32,985 nt of DNA from an uncultured Alistipes sp. (GCA_900546065.1 URBK01000025.1:1-32985), one strand, 5' to 3'. Shown: positions 15,345 to 24,541, counted from the first letter of the stretch. Program-made: numbers and translations. The notes: generated by a model from the letters alone, not told the origin.

Positions 15345-16439
15345 TTATACGAAGGGATATTTTACGACCTCGGCCTTGATGAGGCGGTCGCGTATGACGA
15401 TGGCGATGACGGTGCCCACGGCGGCATATTGGCTCTTGACATATCCCAGACCGATACCCGTATGGAGCATGGGCGACATGGTGCCAGATGTCACGTGTCC
15501 GATCTCCTCACCTTCGAGGTTGGCAATCTTGTATCCGTGGCGCGGCACGCCGCGGTCGATCATCTTGAATCCTATGAGCTTGCGCTCCACGCCTTCGGCC
15601 TTCTGCCGTGCGAGCAGCTCGCGGTCGATGAAGTCCTTGCCCTCGGCGAACTTGGTGACCCAGCCCAGACCCGCCTCGATGGGCGAGGTGGTGTCGTCGA
15701 TATCGTTGCCGTAGAGTGCGAATCCCTTCTCCAGACGGAGCGTGTCGCGTGCGCCCAGACCGATATTCTTGAGACCGTACTCTACGCCCGCCTTCCACAG
15801 GGCGTCCCATACGGTGTCGGCGTCGCTGTTGTACATGTATATCTCGCAGCCGCCCGATCCGGTGTATCCCGTAGCCGATACTATGGCGTCGCAACCCGCA
15901 ACGCGTGTCTGCTTGAAGGTGTAGTATGCCATATCCTCGACGGGCTCGTCGCAGAGCTTCTGTACGATCTTCATGGCCAGAGGTCCCTGCACGGCCAGTT
16001 GTGCGATCTTGTCTGAGGCGTTCTCCAGTTCGCGACCCGGCTCCATGCCGAATGCCTTGCCCTCGGCGCATATATGCTGCCAGTCCTTCTCGACGTTGGC
16101 GGCGTTGACACACAACATATATTTCTCGGGGCTGAAACGGTAGACCAGAATATCGTCAACGATGCCGCCGCGGCCGTTTGGCATGGTCGAATACTGCACC
16201 TTGCCGTCGTAGAGCTTCGATACGTCGTTCGAGGTGATGTGCTGCAGCAGGGCCGTAGCCTTGTCGCCCTTGATCCATATCTCGCCCATGTGGCTTACGT
16301 CGAACACGCCGGCCTTCTCGCGCACGGTCATGTGCTCGTCATTTATGCCCGAGAACTCGATGGGCATGTTGTAACCCGCAAACTCGGCCATCTTGGCGCC
16401 GTTTGCGATGTGATACTTGGTGAAAGCTGTGGTTTTCAT
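15345..16439 (-). CDS. gcvT: Aminomethyltransferase, glycine cleavage T protein
   Basis: 364 residues, the normal length. The T protein takes the aminomethyl group from lipoylated H protein and, with tetrahydrofolate, makes methylene-THF and ammonia. Diagnostic stretches are the start ([18 protein letters not shown]), [11 protein letters not shown], the folate-binding [23 protein letters not shown], and the ending [15 protein letters not shown]. The sequence just before the ATG reads CAGGAG, a good ribosome-binding site but set very close to the start codon. Other gcv genes are not in the window, so this subunit is encoded apart from them or next to them outside. It lies 53 nt downstream of the GNAT-like gene in the leftward series. 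Confidence 0.96.
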   Translation of the reverse strand: MKTTAFTKYHIANGAKMAEFAGYNMPIEFSGINDEHMTVREKAGVFDVSHMGEIWIKGDKATALLQHITSNDVSKLYDGKVQYSTMPNGRGGIVDDILVYRFSPEKYMLCVNAANVEKDWQHICAEGKAFGMEPGRELENASDKIAQLAVQGPLAMKIVQKLCDEPVEDMAYYTFKQTRVAGCDAIVSATGYTGSGGCEIYMYNSDADTVWDALWKAGVEYGLKNIGLGARDTLRLEKGFALYGNDIDDTTSPIEAGLGWVTKFAEGKDFIDRELLARQKAEGVERKLIGFKMIDRGVPRHGYKIANLEGEEIGHVTSGTMSPMLHTGIGLGYVKSQYAAVGTVIAIVIRDRLIKAEVVKYPFV

Positions 16440-16492
16440 CTCCTGTAGTTCTATAAGGTCGTTATTGTATGCTTGTCGTGGCCGCCGTATCG

Positions 16493-17704
16493 CTATTTCT
16501 CGTTACGCTTGATGCCCAGACGCGGACAGCGCTTGAACTCCTTCGTGCGGTCGAACAGATAGCGGTAGGTGGTGTGCATCTTGTTGCGCGTGGCGCAGAC
16601 GTAGGTCTGGATCATGCGGTTCATCACGGGGTTGAAGTCGCCGATCCATGCGAATTCGACGGTCTTGTATCGGTTGCGGTCGGTACGTATGTACGACTCG
16701 TAGATGTACTGTATCATGCCCGACTCGACGCCCTTGCCCTGAAACTCCGGTGTTACGGCAAAGATGATACCGAAGATGCGGTCGCACTTCTTGCGCACCT
16801 TAAGATCCCACATCAGGCGTATCTTGTTCCAGAGGTTGAGCTTGCCGTTGAACTTGCCGATGAGGCGGTTCAGGTCGGGAACCATGATGAAGAAGCCTAT
16901 GGGCTCGTTGTTGAAGTAGGCGAAGAAGATGATGTTGGGGTCGACGATGGGACGCAGCATCTTCATTATGTTCTGTGCCTCCTCCTTGGGCATTGGCTTC
17001 ACGCCCGTGAAGAGCGACCACGCCTTGTTGTATATGATGCGGAAGTTCTCGGCCACGCTCTCCAGATCCTTGATGTCGATGTGGGCGAAGCTGTAGCCCG
17101 GTGTCGACATCACGCGCTTGGCACGCTCGTGTACCAGCTGGTTGATGTCGTCGTCGTAGATGCGCCATACGTATGTGTTCTGGTTGAAGTAGTTCTGGAA
17201 ACCGTAGTTCTCGAACAGCTCCTTGTAGTATGGCGGGTTGTAGGGGTTGGCGTAGAGGGGCTGGAACTCGTATCCTTCGACGAGCAGTCCCCACCACGAG
17301 TCGCGCGGGCCGAAGTTCACGGGGCCGTCCATAGCCTCCATGCCGCGGCTTACGAGCCACAGACGTGCCGCGTCGAAGAGCTGGTTCGCAAGCTCCTGAT
17401 CGTTTATTGCCTCGAAGAATCCGCATCCGCCCGTAGGCTGCTCGTACGAGTAGGCGTGTTCGTTGTCGTAGAAGGCGGCTATACGTCCCACAACCTCGCC
17501 GTTGCGGTCGTATGCAATCCAGCGGATAGCCTCGCCGTCGTTGTAGAGCTTGTTCTTCGACTTGTCGAATACGCCGAGAATATCGTCGTCGAGAGGACAT
17601 ACCCAATAGGGGTTGCCTTTGTAGAGCCGCTTGGGCAGGTCGATAAATTCGCGCTCGAGTTGCTTGTCCGTAACCTCGCGCAGGGTGTACTTATTGTCGC
17701 TCAT
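16493..17704 (-). CDS. GNAT-fold (N-acetyltransferase-like) protein
   Basis: 403 residues, cytoplasmic. It belongs to a Bacteroidales family annotated as GNAT or hypothetical. The N-terminal half has a GNAT-like core ([53 protein letters not shown]), and [19 protein letters not shown] is a highly conserved block. The C-terminal half has a second acyltransferase-like part ([42 protein letters not shown]). The KG of FQGKGVE resembles the acetyl-CoA-binding Q/RxxGxG/A motif. Acetyl transfer is a reasonable guess, and the acceptor is unknown. A weak minus-strand -7 box TATTTTTG at 17740-17747 may give it its own promoter. Confidence 0.7.
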   Translation of the reverse strand: MSDNKYTLREVTDKQLEREFIDLPKRLYKGNPYWVCPLDDDILGVFDKSKNKLYNDGEAIRWIAYDRNGEVVGRIAAFYDNEHAYSYEQPTGGCGFFEAINDQELANQLFDAARLWLVSRGMEAMDGPVNFGPRDSWWGLLVEGYEFQPLYANPYNPPYYKELFENYGFQNYFNQNTYVWRIYDDDINQLVHERAKRVMSTPGYSFAHIDIKDLESVAENFRIIYNKAWSLFTGVKPMPKEEAQNIMKMLRPIVDPNIIFFAYFNNEPIGFFIMVPDLNRLIGKFNGKLNLWNKIRLMWDLKVRKKCDRIFGIIFAVTPEFQGKGVESGMIQYIYESYIRTDRNRYKTVEFAWIGDFNPVMNRMIQTYVCATRNKMHTTYRYLFDRTKEFKRCPRLGIKRNEK

Positions 17705-17739
17705 ATAGTGTGATTTTTGTATTCGGGTGTTTGATCTTT

Positions 17740-17747
17740 CAAAAATA
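17740..17747 (-). promoter_or_regulatory. Putative -7 box for the GNAT-like gene and gcvT
   Basis: TATTTTTG on the minus strand fits TAnnTTTG and would start RNA about 29 nt before the ATG at 17704. There is no evident TTTG at -33. Confidence 0.4.
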
Positions 17748-17826
17748 CTAATTTTTGGTTAAAAGGCTTTCTTCTTGTCACTTTTTTTCTCACCGTGCGC
17801 GCTGTTTGTGAGCCTTTACTATACTG

Positions 17827-18438
17827 TTACTTGATCTGCCGCTCGGGATGGCTGCGAAGGAACGCTTCCCACGTCGTGGAGCCCTTCACGGCCTTCTTGC
17901 GGCCGCCCAGACCCTTCACACGCTCCTCGCCCATGGCGCGGGCTATGGGCGACGTGGAGGCGTAGTAGTGGCACAAGGCCACGGCCATGCCGTCCGTGGC
18001 GTCGAGGCGCCGCGGCATGTAGTCTATACTGAGCGTATGGCGTACGATTGCCGCCACCTGCTCCTTTGAGGCGGCGCCGCGACCCGTTATGGCCTGCTTG
18101 ATGCGCGTGGGGGCGTATTCATAGACCTGCCTGCCGCGGTTCAGCGCCGCAGCCATGGCCACACCCTGCGCACGCCCCAATTTGAGCATACTCTGGACGT
18201 TGGCCCCGAAGAATGGCGACTCGAGCGCCACCTCGCGCGGGCCGTACTGCTCGATGAGCGCCCCGACGCGCTCGAAGATATATCGCAGTTTGTCGTACGG
18301 GTCGCCCATGCGGTGCATGTCGATGTCGCCCATGACCACCGACCGTATCGTGCGGCCCTCGACCTCGATGACGCCGTAACCCATATAGTTTGTGCCCGGG
18401 TCGATGCCCATGATGCGGTATGTTGTTTTGTTATCCAT
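17827..18438 (-). CDS. ruvC: Holliday-junction resolvase RuvC
   Basis: 203 residues. RuvC cuts Holliday junctions with RuvAB during recombination and repair. All four metal-binding acidic residues are visible: D13 in GIDPGTNYMGYG, E73 in ALESPFFGANVQSMLKLGRAQG, and D146/D149 in RLDATDGMAVALCHYY. The basic tail (KGLGGRKKAVKG) is a little longer than in E. coli. It starts from a short intergenic region with a -7-like TATTTTTG at 18462-18469, after the strong terminator at 18483-18517, so it is likely transcribed separately from the TlpA genes. Confidence 0.96.
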   Translation of the reverse strand: MDNKTTYRIMGIDPGTNYMGYGVIEVEGRTIRSVVMGDIDMHRMGDPYDKLRYIFERVGALIEQYGPREVALESPFFGANVQSMLKLGRAQGVAMAAALNRGRQVYEYAPTRIKQAITGRGAASKEQVAAIVRHTLSIDYMPRRLDATDGMAVALCHYYASTSPIARAMGEERVKGLGGRKKAVKGSTTWEAFLRSHPERQIK

Positions 18439-18461
18439 TGCGGCGAGGTGATTGCATGTTG

Positions 18462-18469
18462 CAAAAATA
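18462..18469 (-). promoter_or_regulatory. Putative -7 box of ruvC
   Basis: On the minus strand TATTTTTG fits TAnnTTTG and lies 24 nt before the ATG. The region upstream is A-rich, but no exact TTTG is at -33. Confidence 0.4.
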
Positions 18470-18482
18470 CGGAAATTCCAGC

Positions 18483-18517
18483 AAAAAAAACGACAACACG
18501 CCGTCGGGACGTGTTGC
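18483..18517 (-). terminator. Terminator of the TlpA gene series
   Basis: On the minus strand GCAACACG...CGTGTTG folds into a seven-base-pair stem, then TCG and eight T residues. It lies 27 nt after the stop of the first leftward TlpA gene. Confidence 0.85.
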
Positions 18518-18543
18518 CGTTGCTATCGTGCCGGCCGCGCCGG

Positions 18544-19620
18544 TCAGTCGAGCAGCCCGGCGATCTTTTGCGGCAGTTTCTCTCCGCGTAGATTCGTGGC
18601 GACGATCTTGCCCGTCGAGCAGTCTACAAGGTAATTGGCCGGAATGGAGTTGACGACGTAGTCGTGGCGGGCTTGGTTGTCCCAACCCTTGACGTCGCTC
18701 ACCTGTATCCATGTCATGGCGTTGTCCTTGACGGCATTAGTCCATGCCGTGCGGTCGCTGTCGAACGACACACCGTAGATCTCGAATCCCTTGCCGTGAT
18801 ACTTTGTATAGGTTTCAACGAGGAAGGGAACCTCACCCATGCAGGGGCTGCACCACGATGCCCAGAAGTCGACGAGAACGTATTTGTTGCCTTCGGTCTC
18901 GATAACGCTGCCAAGGGTTATCTCCCTGCCGTCGGCATCCTTCTGCGCGATGTCGATATATGGTTGTCCGGGCTCTGTCCTGAGTTTGGCTTCGGCCTGC
19001 TCGCGTATGCGGTCGAACTCGGGCTGCACCTCTTCCGGAAGTTTGGCTATGCCGTCGATTACCTCCTGCGGCGAGAAGCTGCGGTGCATGTATCTCAGCA
19101 GCCATGCCCCGAAGGGGTTGGCGGCATTGTCGTCGACAGACCTCTTCACCTCGACGAGAAACTTCTCCTGAAGGGCCTCCATTTCCGCCTGCCGCCCCTC
19201 TCTGACAAGGTCGCTCGACTCGATCATCACTTCGTTCAGGCGGTTGTTGAATGCCGTGAGCTTGTCGTTCATGGGCGTACCCGTCACCTCGAACATGTCG
19301 TCCCGCTTCGATACGGTGGCCTCACCCGGCTCGATGAATACGGGTATGGTTGCGGTCTTGATGCCGTCCACCTCGTCAATGTCGGGCGTGACCATGGCTA
19401 TGTATGCCAGATGCGGCTGCTCGGTCGTACCCTTGAATTCGAATCCCGAGTCGATCACGGCAACCGAATCTATCGTGGTGTATCCCAATTCGTTCTGGGC
19501 CTTGAGTGTGACGTAGCTCATGTCGGCGAATGGCTCGCCGCTGCCCTCAATGGTGAATCTGTTTGAAGAACATCCTGCCGCGGCGGCTGCCGACAGCAGG
19601 ATGATAAAGATCTTTTTCAT
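18544..19620 (-). CDS. Lipoprotein with DUF4369 and TlpA thioredoxin domain (CSPC)
   Basis: 358 residues. A lipobox ends at C17 (AAAAAGC), so it is membrane-anchored outside the cytoplasm. DUF4369 covers roughly residues 20-125, a helical middle follows, and a thioredoxin fold runs from about 220 with active site WCSPC (C257, C260), GFEIYGVSFDSD, and SIPANYLVD. TlpA-like proteins reduce or exchange disulfides in the envelope. The middle dipeptide SP is less common than GP in this family and may shift the redox potential. The C-terminal domain is very close to that of the next gene, while the N-terminal part is much more diverged. It is the last gene of the three-gene group and is followed by a strong terminator. 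Confidence 0.9.
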   Translation of the reverse strand: MKKIFIILLSAAAAAGCSSNRFTIEGSGEPFADMSYVTLKAQNELGYTTIDSVAVIDSGFEFKGTTEQPHLAYIAMVTPDIDEVDGIKTATIPVFIEPGEATVSKRDDMFEVTGTPMNDKLTAFNNRLNEVMIESSDLVREGRQAEMEALQEKFLVEVKRSVDDNAANPFGAWLLRYMHRSFSPQEVIDGIAKLPEEVQPEFDRIREQAEAKLRTEPGQPYIDIAQKDADGREITLGSVIETEGNKYVLVDFWASWCSPCMGEVPFLVETYTKYHGKGFEIYGVSFDSDRTAWTNAVKDNAMTWIQVSDVKGWDNQARHDYVVNSIPANYLVDCSTGKIVATNLRGEKLPQKIAGLLD

Positions 19621-19668
19621 GTTAAGTAAACATAATTAATCGCCATGTCCCATGTCGGACACCGCTCA

Positions 19669-20757
19669 TTAGTCGAGCAGCTCGGCGATCTTGGCCTGCA
19701 AATCCTCGCCGCGAAGGTTCGTAGCGACGATCTTGCCCGTCGAGCAGTCGACGAGGAAGTTGGCGGGGATGCCGTTCACGGCGTAGTCGTGACGGGCCTG
19801 ATTGTCCCAACCCTTGACGTCGCTAACGTGTACCCACGTCATCTTCTTGTCGGCTACGGCCTTGAGCCATGCGTCGCGGTCGTTGTCGAACGATACGCCG
19901 TAGATCTCGAAGCCCTTGCCGTGATACTTGGCGTATGTGTCGACGAGGAAGGGAACCTCACCCATGCAGGGGCCGCACCACGATGCCCAGAAGTCGATGA
20001 GCACGTATTTGTTGCCTTCGGTCTCGACAACGCTCTTGAGCGAGACCTCCTTGCCGTCGGCATCCTTCTGCACGATGTCGATGTAGGGCTGTCCGGGCTG
20101 TGTCTTGAGTGCGGTCTCGGCCTCGGCCTTGATCGAGGCGAGCGCCTCCTGAGACTCGGCGGGGAACATGGCCACGATGTCGAGGATCTCCTGCGGCTTG
20201 AGGTTGTAATACATCTGCTGGAAGAGGGTCTGGCCGTAGAGGTTGTCCGTGTTGGCGCCGATGGTCTCCTTGATGACAACGAGGAACTGATCCTGAACAT
20301 CGTTCATCTTCTGCTCGTCACCGCTCTCTGCCGCCGTCTGGAACTGGTTCGACAGGTCGGTCATCTTGGTGTTGAACTCGGCCTGCTTGTCATTCAGGGG
20401 CGTACCCTTGGCCGTGAATGTGGTATTCTCCATCTTGCCGACGGTGATGTTGCCGGGCTCGAGGAAAACGGGGATCTGGAACATCAGGGGCGCTGCCTGC
20501 GAAGCATCTTCGGGCGTCTGGGCCCCGAAGAAGAGGTATGCTGCCGTGGGGGTCTCGACCTCACCCTTGATGACGAACGAGTTGTTGGCTACGGCTACCG
20601 AGTCGAGCGTGTTGCGCTCGCCGTTCTCGATGGTCTGAAGCAATACATAGTCCATTTCGGCAAGGGCCTCGTCGTTGCCCTTGATGGTGTACTTGTTTCC
20701 GGTAGAACATCCTGCCGCAACGGCTGCCGCAAGCAGGAGAGTGAAAATTCTTTTCAT
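19669..20757 (-). CDS. Lipoprotein with DUF4369 and TlpA thioredoxin domain (CGPC)
   Basis: 362 residues, lipobox at C17 (AAVAAGC). The layout matches its neighbour: DUF4369-like N-terminal region, helical middle and thioredoxin fold with WCGPC (C261, C264) and GFEIYGVSFDND. It keeps cis-proline in GIPANFLVD. The last about 140 residues are nearly the same as in the gene ending at 18544, and long identical DNA stretches are visible around the CxxC codons, which points to recent duplication or gene conversion. It lies 48 nt upstream of that gene. The role is envelope thiol-disulfide exchange; the partner proteins are unknown. Confidence 0.9.
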   Translation of the reverse strand: MKRIFTLLLAAAVAAGCSTGNKYTIKGNDEALAEMDYVLLQTIENGERNTLDSVAVANNSFVIKGEVETPTAAYLFFGAQTPEDASQAAPLMFQIPVFLEPGNITVGKMENTTFTAKGTPLNDKQAEFNTKMTDLSNQFQTAAESGDEQKMNDVQDQFLVVIKETIGANTDNLYGQTLFQQMYYNLKPQEILDIVAMFPAESQEALASIKAEAETALKTQPGQPYIDIVQKDADGKEVSLKSVVETEGNKYVLIDFWASWCGPCMGEVPFLVDTYAKYHGKGFEIYGVSFDNDRDAWLKAVADKKMTWVHVSDVKGWDNQARHDYAVNGIPANFLVDCSTGKIVATNLRGEDLQAKIAELLD

Positions 20758-20789
20758 GATAGATAGATTATTGATTTGGTTATGTATTT

Positions 20790-21884
20790 CTATTTATTGT
20801 TTTTTACGAGTTCTTGTATTTTGCTCTCGAGTGCCGTGCCGAACAGATTGACGGCGACGATCTTGCCCGTGGCGCAGTCGATGATGACGTTGGAAGGTAT
20901 GGCGCTTACGGCATATTTTTCATAGGCTGGGGATTCCATTCCTCCATCGGCCATGACGTTGATCCACTCCAAACGTTCTGCGGCTATGGCATCCGTCCAC
21001 GCTTCACGGGAGAAATCGCTCGATACGGCATATATTTCGAAGCCTCGGTCACGATAGTTGTCGTACAGCTTTTTCAGAACCTCCAGCTGCTGCATGCACG
21101 GGCCGCACCATGAGGCCCAGAAATCTACAAGCACGTAACGGCGGCCATTGCCCTGAACGACATCCTTCAGAGAGATCTCCGCACCGTCTGCGTCGGTCCC
21201 GATTATGTCGATATAGGCATTTCCAGCCGATACGGTCAATGCCGTTTGGGCTTGGGCCTTGATCGGGGCAAAACGCTCTTCACACTCCGAAAAATCGGAT
21301 ATGAGCCTCAACGCTATTGCCGGAGGCATCTCGGCCGCCATGAGGTCGAGGAGATATGCCCCGAGGGCATTGTTGCGGTTTTCGTGTATGGTATTTTCGG
21401 CGTAAACGAAATATTCGTTCATCAACCTTGTAACCTCCGCCTCCGTATCAGCCTCTTCCAACTTTTCGCGTGTCTGTGCGGTGACCGTCATGAATGAGAC
21501 GAGCATATCGTTTAGAGGTGTGCCGCCAGCTTTGGGGTAGAGCAGCCCCGTCATGCGGCTGAGCTCGATCTTACCGGCTTCGAGAATGGCTGTACCCTGC
21601 ACTAATTTTCTCCCGTCGGGCAGATCCGTGCCCGCTGCGGTGGCAGTCATGATATATGCCACGGCCGGACGGTCGATTTTGCCCTCGAATCGCGCCGTAT
21701 TGTCAGCTATCAGTACCGAATCTGTTATCTCGGAATCCCCCGTGCGCATATCCTCTATTCCCAGATATGCATATCGGCCGTTGACGAACTCTGTATCCTT
21801 GGCAATCAGGACATAGTGACCCCCTCTTCCGTATGCCGCGATTGCGGCCATGCTCGCTACGAGGATAATGAAAACGTTTTTCAT
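20790..21884 (-). CDS. Secreted TlpA-family thioredoxin protein (CGPC)
   Basis: 364 residues. It has a short signal peptide (MKNVFIILVASMAAIAAYG) but no lipobox Cys, unlike its two neighbours, so it is probably soluble in the periplasm. An N-terminal DUF4369-like region precedes a thioredoxin fold with WCGPC (C260, C263), then QQLEVLKKLYDNY and cis-proline in AIPSNVIID. Residue identity with the two downstream paralogues is low outside the active-site core, so this is the older copy. It begins 47 nt after the lpxD gene ends and may be cotranscribed with it. Confidence 0.88.
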   Translation of the reverse strand: MKNVFIILVASMAAIAAYGRGGHYVLIAKDTEFVNGRYAYLGIEDMRTGDSEITDSVLIADNTARFEGKIDRPAVAYIMTATAAGTDLPDGRKLVQGTAILEAGKIELSRMTGLLYPKAGGTPLNDMLVSFMTVTAQTREKLEEADTEAEVTRLMNEYFVYAENTIHENRNNALGAYLLDLMAAEMPPAIALRLISDFSECEERFAPIKAQAQTALTVSAGNAYIDIIGTDADGAEISLKDVVQGNGRRYVLVDFWASWCGPCMQQLEVLKKLYDNYRDRGFEIYAVSSDFSREAWTDAIAAERLEWINVMADGGMESPAYEKYAVSAIPSNVIIDCATGKIVAVNLFGTALESKIQELVKNNK

Positions 21885-21931
21885 GATTTACGGGGTCTGT
21901 TTACGGCTTTGCGATTGTCCGCGGGCGGAGG

Positions 21932-22969
21932 TTATTTACCCTCCTTGCCCTCCTTCACTGCCTTCTCCAGCTCAGCGACACGCTTGGCCAGATCGGGCAG
22001 GTTCTTGAAGACGGCAAACGAGCGGTGGTACTGCATTCCCGGCAGGGCTGGGTAGCCGAAGCGTATCTCGCCGTCGGGCACATCCTTGTCGAGGCCCGTC
22101 TTCGAGCCTATCCTGACGCGGTCGCCTACTTTGACGTGGTCGGCGATGCCCACCTGTCCCGCGAGGAAGCAGTTGCGGCCGATCTTCGAGGTGCCGGCGA
22201 TACCCATCTGTGCCGACGAGACGGTGTTCTCTCCGATCTCGACGTTATGTCCCACCTGTATGAGGTTGTCGAGCTTCACGCCGCGGCGTATGATCGTCGA
22301 GTCGGTCTTGGCGCGGTCGATGCAGGTGTTGGCGCCGATCTCGACATCATCCTCGATGACGACATTACCCACCTGCGGGATCTTGTCGAACCCGCCCTCG
22401 GCGTTGGGCAAGAAGCCGAAGCCGTCGGCGCCGATGACGGCACCTGCATGTATGATGCAGCGGTTTCCGATACGGCAGCCCTCGTATATCTTCACTCCGG
22501 CGTAGAGGGTCGTCGAGTCGCCTATCTTGACATTGTCGCCGATGTATGTCTGGGGATATATTGCACATCCGTCGCCGATGACGGCGCCCGCCTCGATGAC
22601 GGCGAAGTCACCGATGTAGCAATCCTTGCCGACGGATGCTTCGGGTGAGATCGACGCGCGGGGTGATATGCCCTTCTTGCGGGGCTTGGCGGCATTGTAT
22701 ATCTCGAGCAGGTGCAGTACGGCCACGTTTACGTCGGGAACCTTTATGAGCGTTGCGGCGACGGGGGCCTTCGGCTCGAAGTTGTCGCCGACCAACACGA
22801 TCGAGGCGCCGGTAGTATATACAAAGGGTTCGTATTTCGGATTGGTGAGGTATGTGAGCGAGCCCTTGTGTCCACCCTCGATCGACGAGACGGTGTGTAC
22901 GGCGGCCTTGGCGTCGCCCTCGATACGGCCTCCGATGAGGCCCGCTATCATCTCTGCGGTAAATTCCAT
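21932..22969 (-). CDS. lpxD: UDP-3-O-acylglucosamine N-acyltransferase
   Basis: 345 residues, the normal length for LpxD, which adds the second 3-hydroxyacyl chain in lipid A synthesis. The N-terminal uridine-binding domain ([21 protein letters not shown]) is followed from about residue 100 by hexapeptide repeats of a left-handed beta helix ([37 protein letters not shown]). The catalytic His is H241 in [13 protein letters not shown], and GADGFGFLP is the conserved loop. A C-terminal helix ([15 protein letters not shown]) is present as usual. A good promoter is 90 nt upstream (23059-23089). Confidence 0.97.
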   Translation of the reverse strand: MEFTAEMIAGLIGGRIEGDAKAAVHTVSSIEGGHKGSLTYLTNPKYEPFVYTTGASIVLVGDNFEPKAPVAATLIKVPDVNVAVLHLLEIYNAAKPRKKGISPRASISPEASVGKDCYIGDFAVIEAGAVIGDGCAIYPQTYIGDNVKIGDSTTLYAGVKIYEGCRIGNRCIIHAGAVIGADGFGFLPNAEGGFDKIPQVGNVVIEDDVEIGANTCIDRAKTDSTIIRRGVKLDNLIQVGHNVEIGENTVSSAQMGIAGTSKIGRNCFLAGQVGIADHVKVGDRVRIGSKTGLDKDVPDGEIRFGYPALPGMQYHRSFAVFKNLPDLAKRVAELEKAVKEGKEGK

Positions 22970-23058
22970 GATGGTCGTATAAGTGTTGTTCGTTTATCTG
23001 TTTGCCTGTCTGCTGCACGCATTATGAAGGTTTGTGCGTAAGCGGTTGCATCAAGCGG

Positions 23059-23089
23059 CAAATATAACCATTAAAGTAATATCGTGCAA
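23059..23089 (-). promoter_or_regulatory. Promoter of lpxD
   Basis: On the minus strand TTG (23089-23087), a 20-nt spacer and TATATTTG (23066-23059) match the Bacteroidota consensus. The RNA would start near 23,052, leaving an 83-nt leader before the ATG at 22969. Confidence 0.7.
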
Positions 23090-23157
23090 TACGGAAACCC
23101 TCCTGTGCGCTCTATGCGACCGGCCGAACCATACGGTGGTTGCATTTGCGCGGCGGG

Positions 23158-23628
23158 TCAGTGCAGGTAGTCGTTGATGTCGATGCCTTCGGGTACCATG
23201 TCGCTCACGTCGCGGCCGAAGGCGAGCAGTTCGCGTACCGTCGACGAGGCTATGTCCGTGAGGTCGGGCGGTGTGAAGAGAACCACGGTCGTGATCTCGG
23301 GGAAGATGCGGCGGTTGATCTGTGCCATCGTGCGTTCGTACTCGAAGTCGACGGTGTTGCGCACGCCGCGCACGATGGCGACGGCGCCGTACTCGCGTGC
23401 CAACTCTCCCGTGAGCGTGTCGTATGTGACGCACTCGACACGCTGCTCCGATGCGTATAGATCCTTGATCAGCCGCAGCCGGTTTTCGGATGTGAGGAGC
23501 GTGTGTTTGTTGCAGTTGTCGCCTATGGCGATTATCAGGCGGTCGAAGAGTCCGAGTGCCTCCTCCACAACGGCCTGATGGCCGCGGGTGAAGGGGTCGA
23601 ACGTCCCGGGAAAGATTGCTGTCTTCAT
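23158..23628 (-). CDS. coaD: Phosphopantetheine adenylyltransferase
   Basis: 156 residues from MKTAIFPGTF. An ATG at 23700 would add 24 residues before the conserved N-terminus and overlap the promoter, so it is rejected. CoaD joins phosphopantetheine with ATP to make dephospho-CoA. Conserved features: GTFDPFTRGH (T/HxGH nucleotide motif, His 17), AIGDNCNKHT, YGAVAIVRGVRNTVDFEYE, and IASSTVREL. It lies 103 nt downstream of the aminotransferase homologue and has its own promoter signals. Confidence 0.96.
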   Translation of the reverse strand: MKTAIFPGTFDPFTRGHQAVVEEALGLFDRLIIAIGDNCNKHTLLTSENRLRLIKDLYASEQRVECVTYDTLTGELAREYGAVAIVRGVRNTVDFEYERTMAQINRRIFPEITTVVLFTPPDLTDIASSTVRELLAFGRDVSDMVPEGIDINDYLH

Positions 23629-23669
23629 TGTCGTGGAGTCGGGCGGATATAGCAGTGCGCCGCCCGGGG

Positions 23670-23677
23670 CAAAGGTA
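23670..23677 (-). promoter_or_regulatory. -7 box of coaD
   Basis: On the minus strand TACCTTTG matches TAnnTTTG; the RNA would start about 35 nt before the ATG. The -33 position falls in the palindrome at 23690-23705. Confidence 0.55.
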
Positions 23678-23689
23678 TAAAATTCTTCG

Positions 23690-23705
23690 ATGCGGTGCAC
23701 CGCAT
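23690..23705. promoter_or_regulatory. Perfect 16-bp palindrome over the coaD -33 region
   Basis: ATGCGGTGCACCGCAT is its own reverse complement. It sits 13 nt upstream of the -7 box and covers the position where the -33 element should be, the layout of an operator. It may also be a chance hairpin. Confidence 0.4.
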
Positions 23706-23731
23706 AACCGAAATAGTTGTCGTGCGGCCTC

Positions 23732-24505
23732 TTAGAGAGTTACATTTTCGATCTGCGTGGCTACGCGCTCGGCTATGATCGACATGTAGGGTTTGCGTCC
23801 GATACGGGCTATGGATGTTATGCCGCGGTGGTCGGCCGTGAAGATCTCGTCGGCGGCGGCCAGCGTGTCGAGCGTGATGAGCCTCTCTGCAAACGTCAGG
23901 TCGGTCTGGCGCAACGATTCGCGCACCAGACGCCGCTCCACCGACTCCTCGGCCGCTGAGACGGCGGGTGTCGATACGGTGTAGCCGTTGACGATGAATA
24001 TGGGTTGTGCCGACTCCGATATGACGGTGCCGTCGCTGTCGGTGAGGATGGCGGTGCGGGCGCCGCGTGTGCGTGCCATCGTGTCGGCCAGCAGCCGTGT
24101 ATGTTCGGCGGCAGATGTGGGCAGCGATGGCAGCGGCGGCGCCATGCGCAGACATATTGCGTCGGGGCGCAGGCTTCGGAGGACATATCCGGCATATATC
24201 GAAGGCTCGTCGCAGGCAATCTCTATGCTGCCCGTGGGGTAGAGCCGTACCACGGCGCGTACCGATACGCGCGAGGGCATACGGCAGGCCTCTGTCAGGC
24301 GTGCGATACGGCGTCGCAGATCGTCGGCCGTAATCTCCGGATCGAATCCGAACAGCGTCCTCGCGGCGGCGCGCAGCAGAGCCGTGTGTGCGGCCGTATG
24401 CCGTGCCGCGCCGCCGAGCGTGTGTACATTCTGGAATATATACGGCCCGTCGGTGAATCGGTCGGCGAGGATCTCGCCGTCGCGTGATATGTATCGGCTC
24501 GGCAT
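23732..24505 (-). CDS. Aminotransferase class IV homologue lacking the PLP lysine
   Basis: 257 residues. The overall pattern is that of class IV PLP enzymes (branched-chain aminotransferase / aminodeoxychorismate lyase fold): an N-terminal DGPYIFQNVHTLGG where DGLFET is usual, then GARTAILTDSDGTVISES, IFIVNGYTVSTPAVSAAEESVERRLV, and AADEIFTADHRGITSI near the C-terminus. The catalytic lysine should lie 20-30 residues before AILTD, but that stretch (PSLPTSAAEHTRLLADTMAR) has none. The only lysine in the whole protein is K238 near the C-terminus. It therefore cannot form the usual internal aldimine. Length and the rest of the fold look intact, so it is not simply a decayed gene. It sits between holA and coaD. 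Function unknown. Confidence 0.65.
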   Translation of the reverse strand: MPSRYISRDGEILADRFTDGPYIFQNVHTLGGAARHTAAHTALLRAAARTLFGFDPEITADDLRRRIARLTEACRMPSRVSVRAVVRLYPTGSIEIACDEPSIYAGYVLRSLRPDAICLRMAPPLPSLPTSAAEHTRLLADTMARTRGARTAILTDSDGTVISESAQPIFIVNGYTVSTPAVSAAEESVERRLVRESLRQTDLTFAERLITLDTLAAADEIFTADHRGITSIARIGRKPYMSIIAERVATQIENVTL

Positions 24506-24541
24506 GTGTGGTCGTTGTCCTTATTGATGCATGTGGCTGAT

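Noticed and set aside
16469..17713. 414-codon frame antisense to the GNAT-like gene, and similar ones opposite lpxD, tilS, murB and DUF4301
   Set aside because: Low-complexity Leu/Val/His-rich products typical of antisense frames in high-G+C genes.
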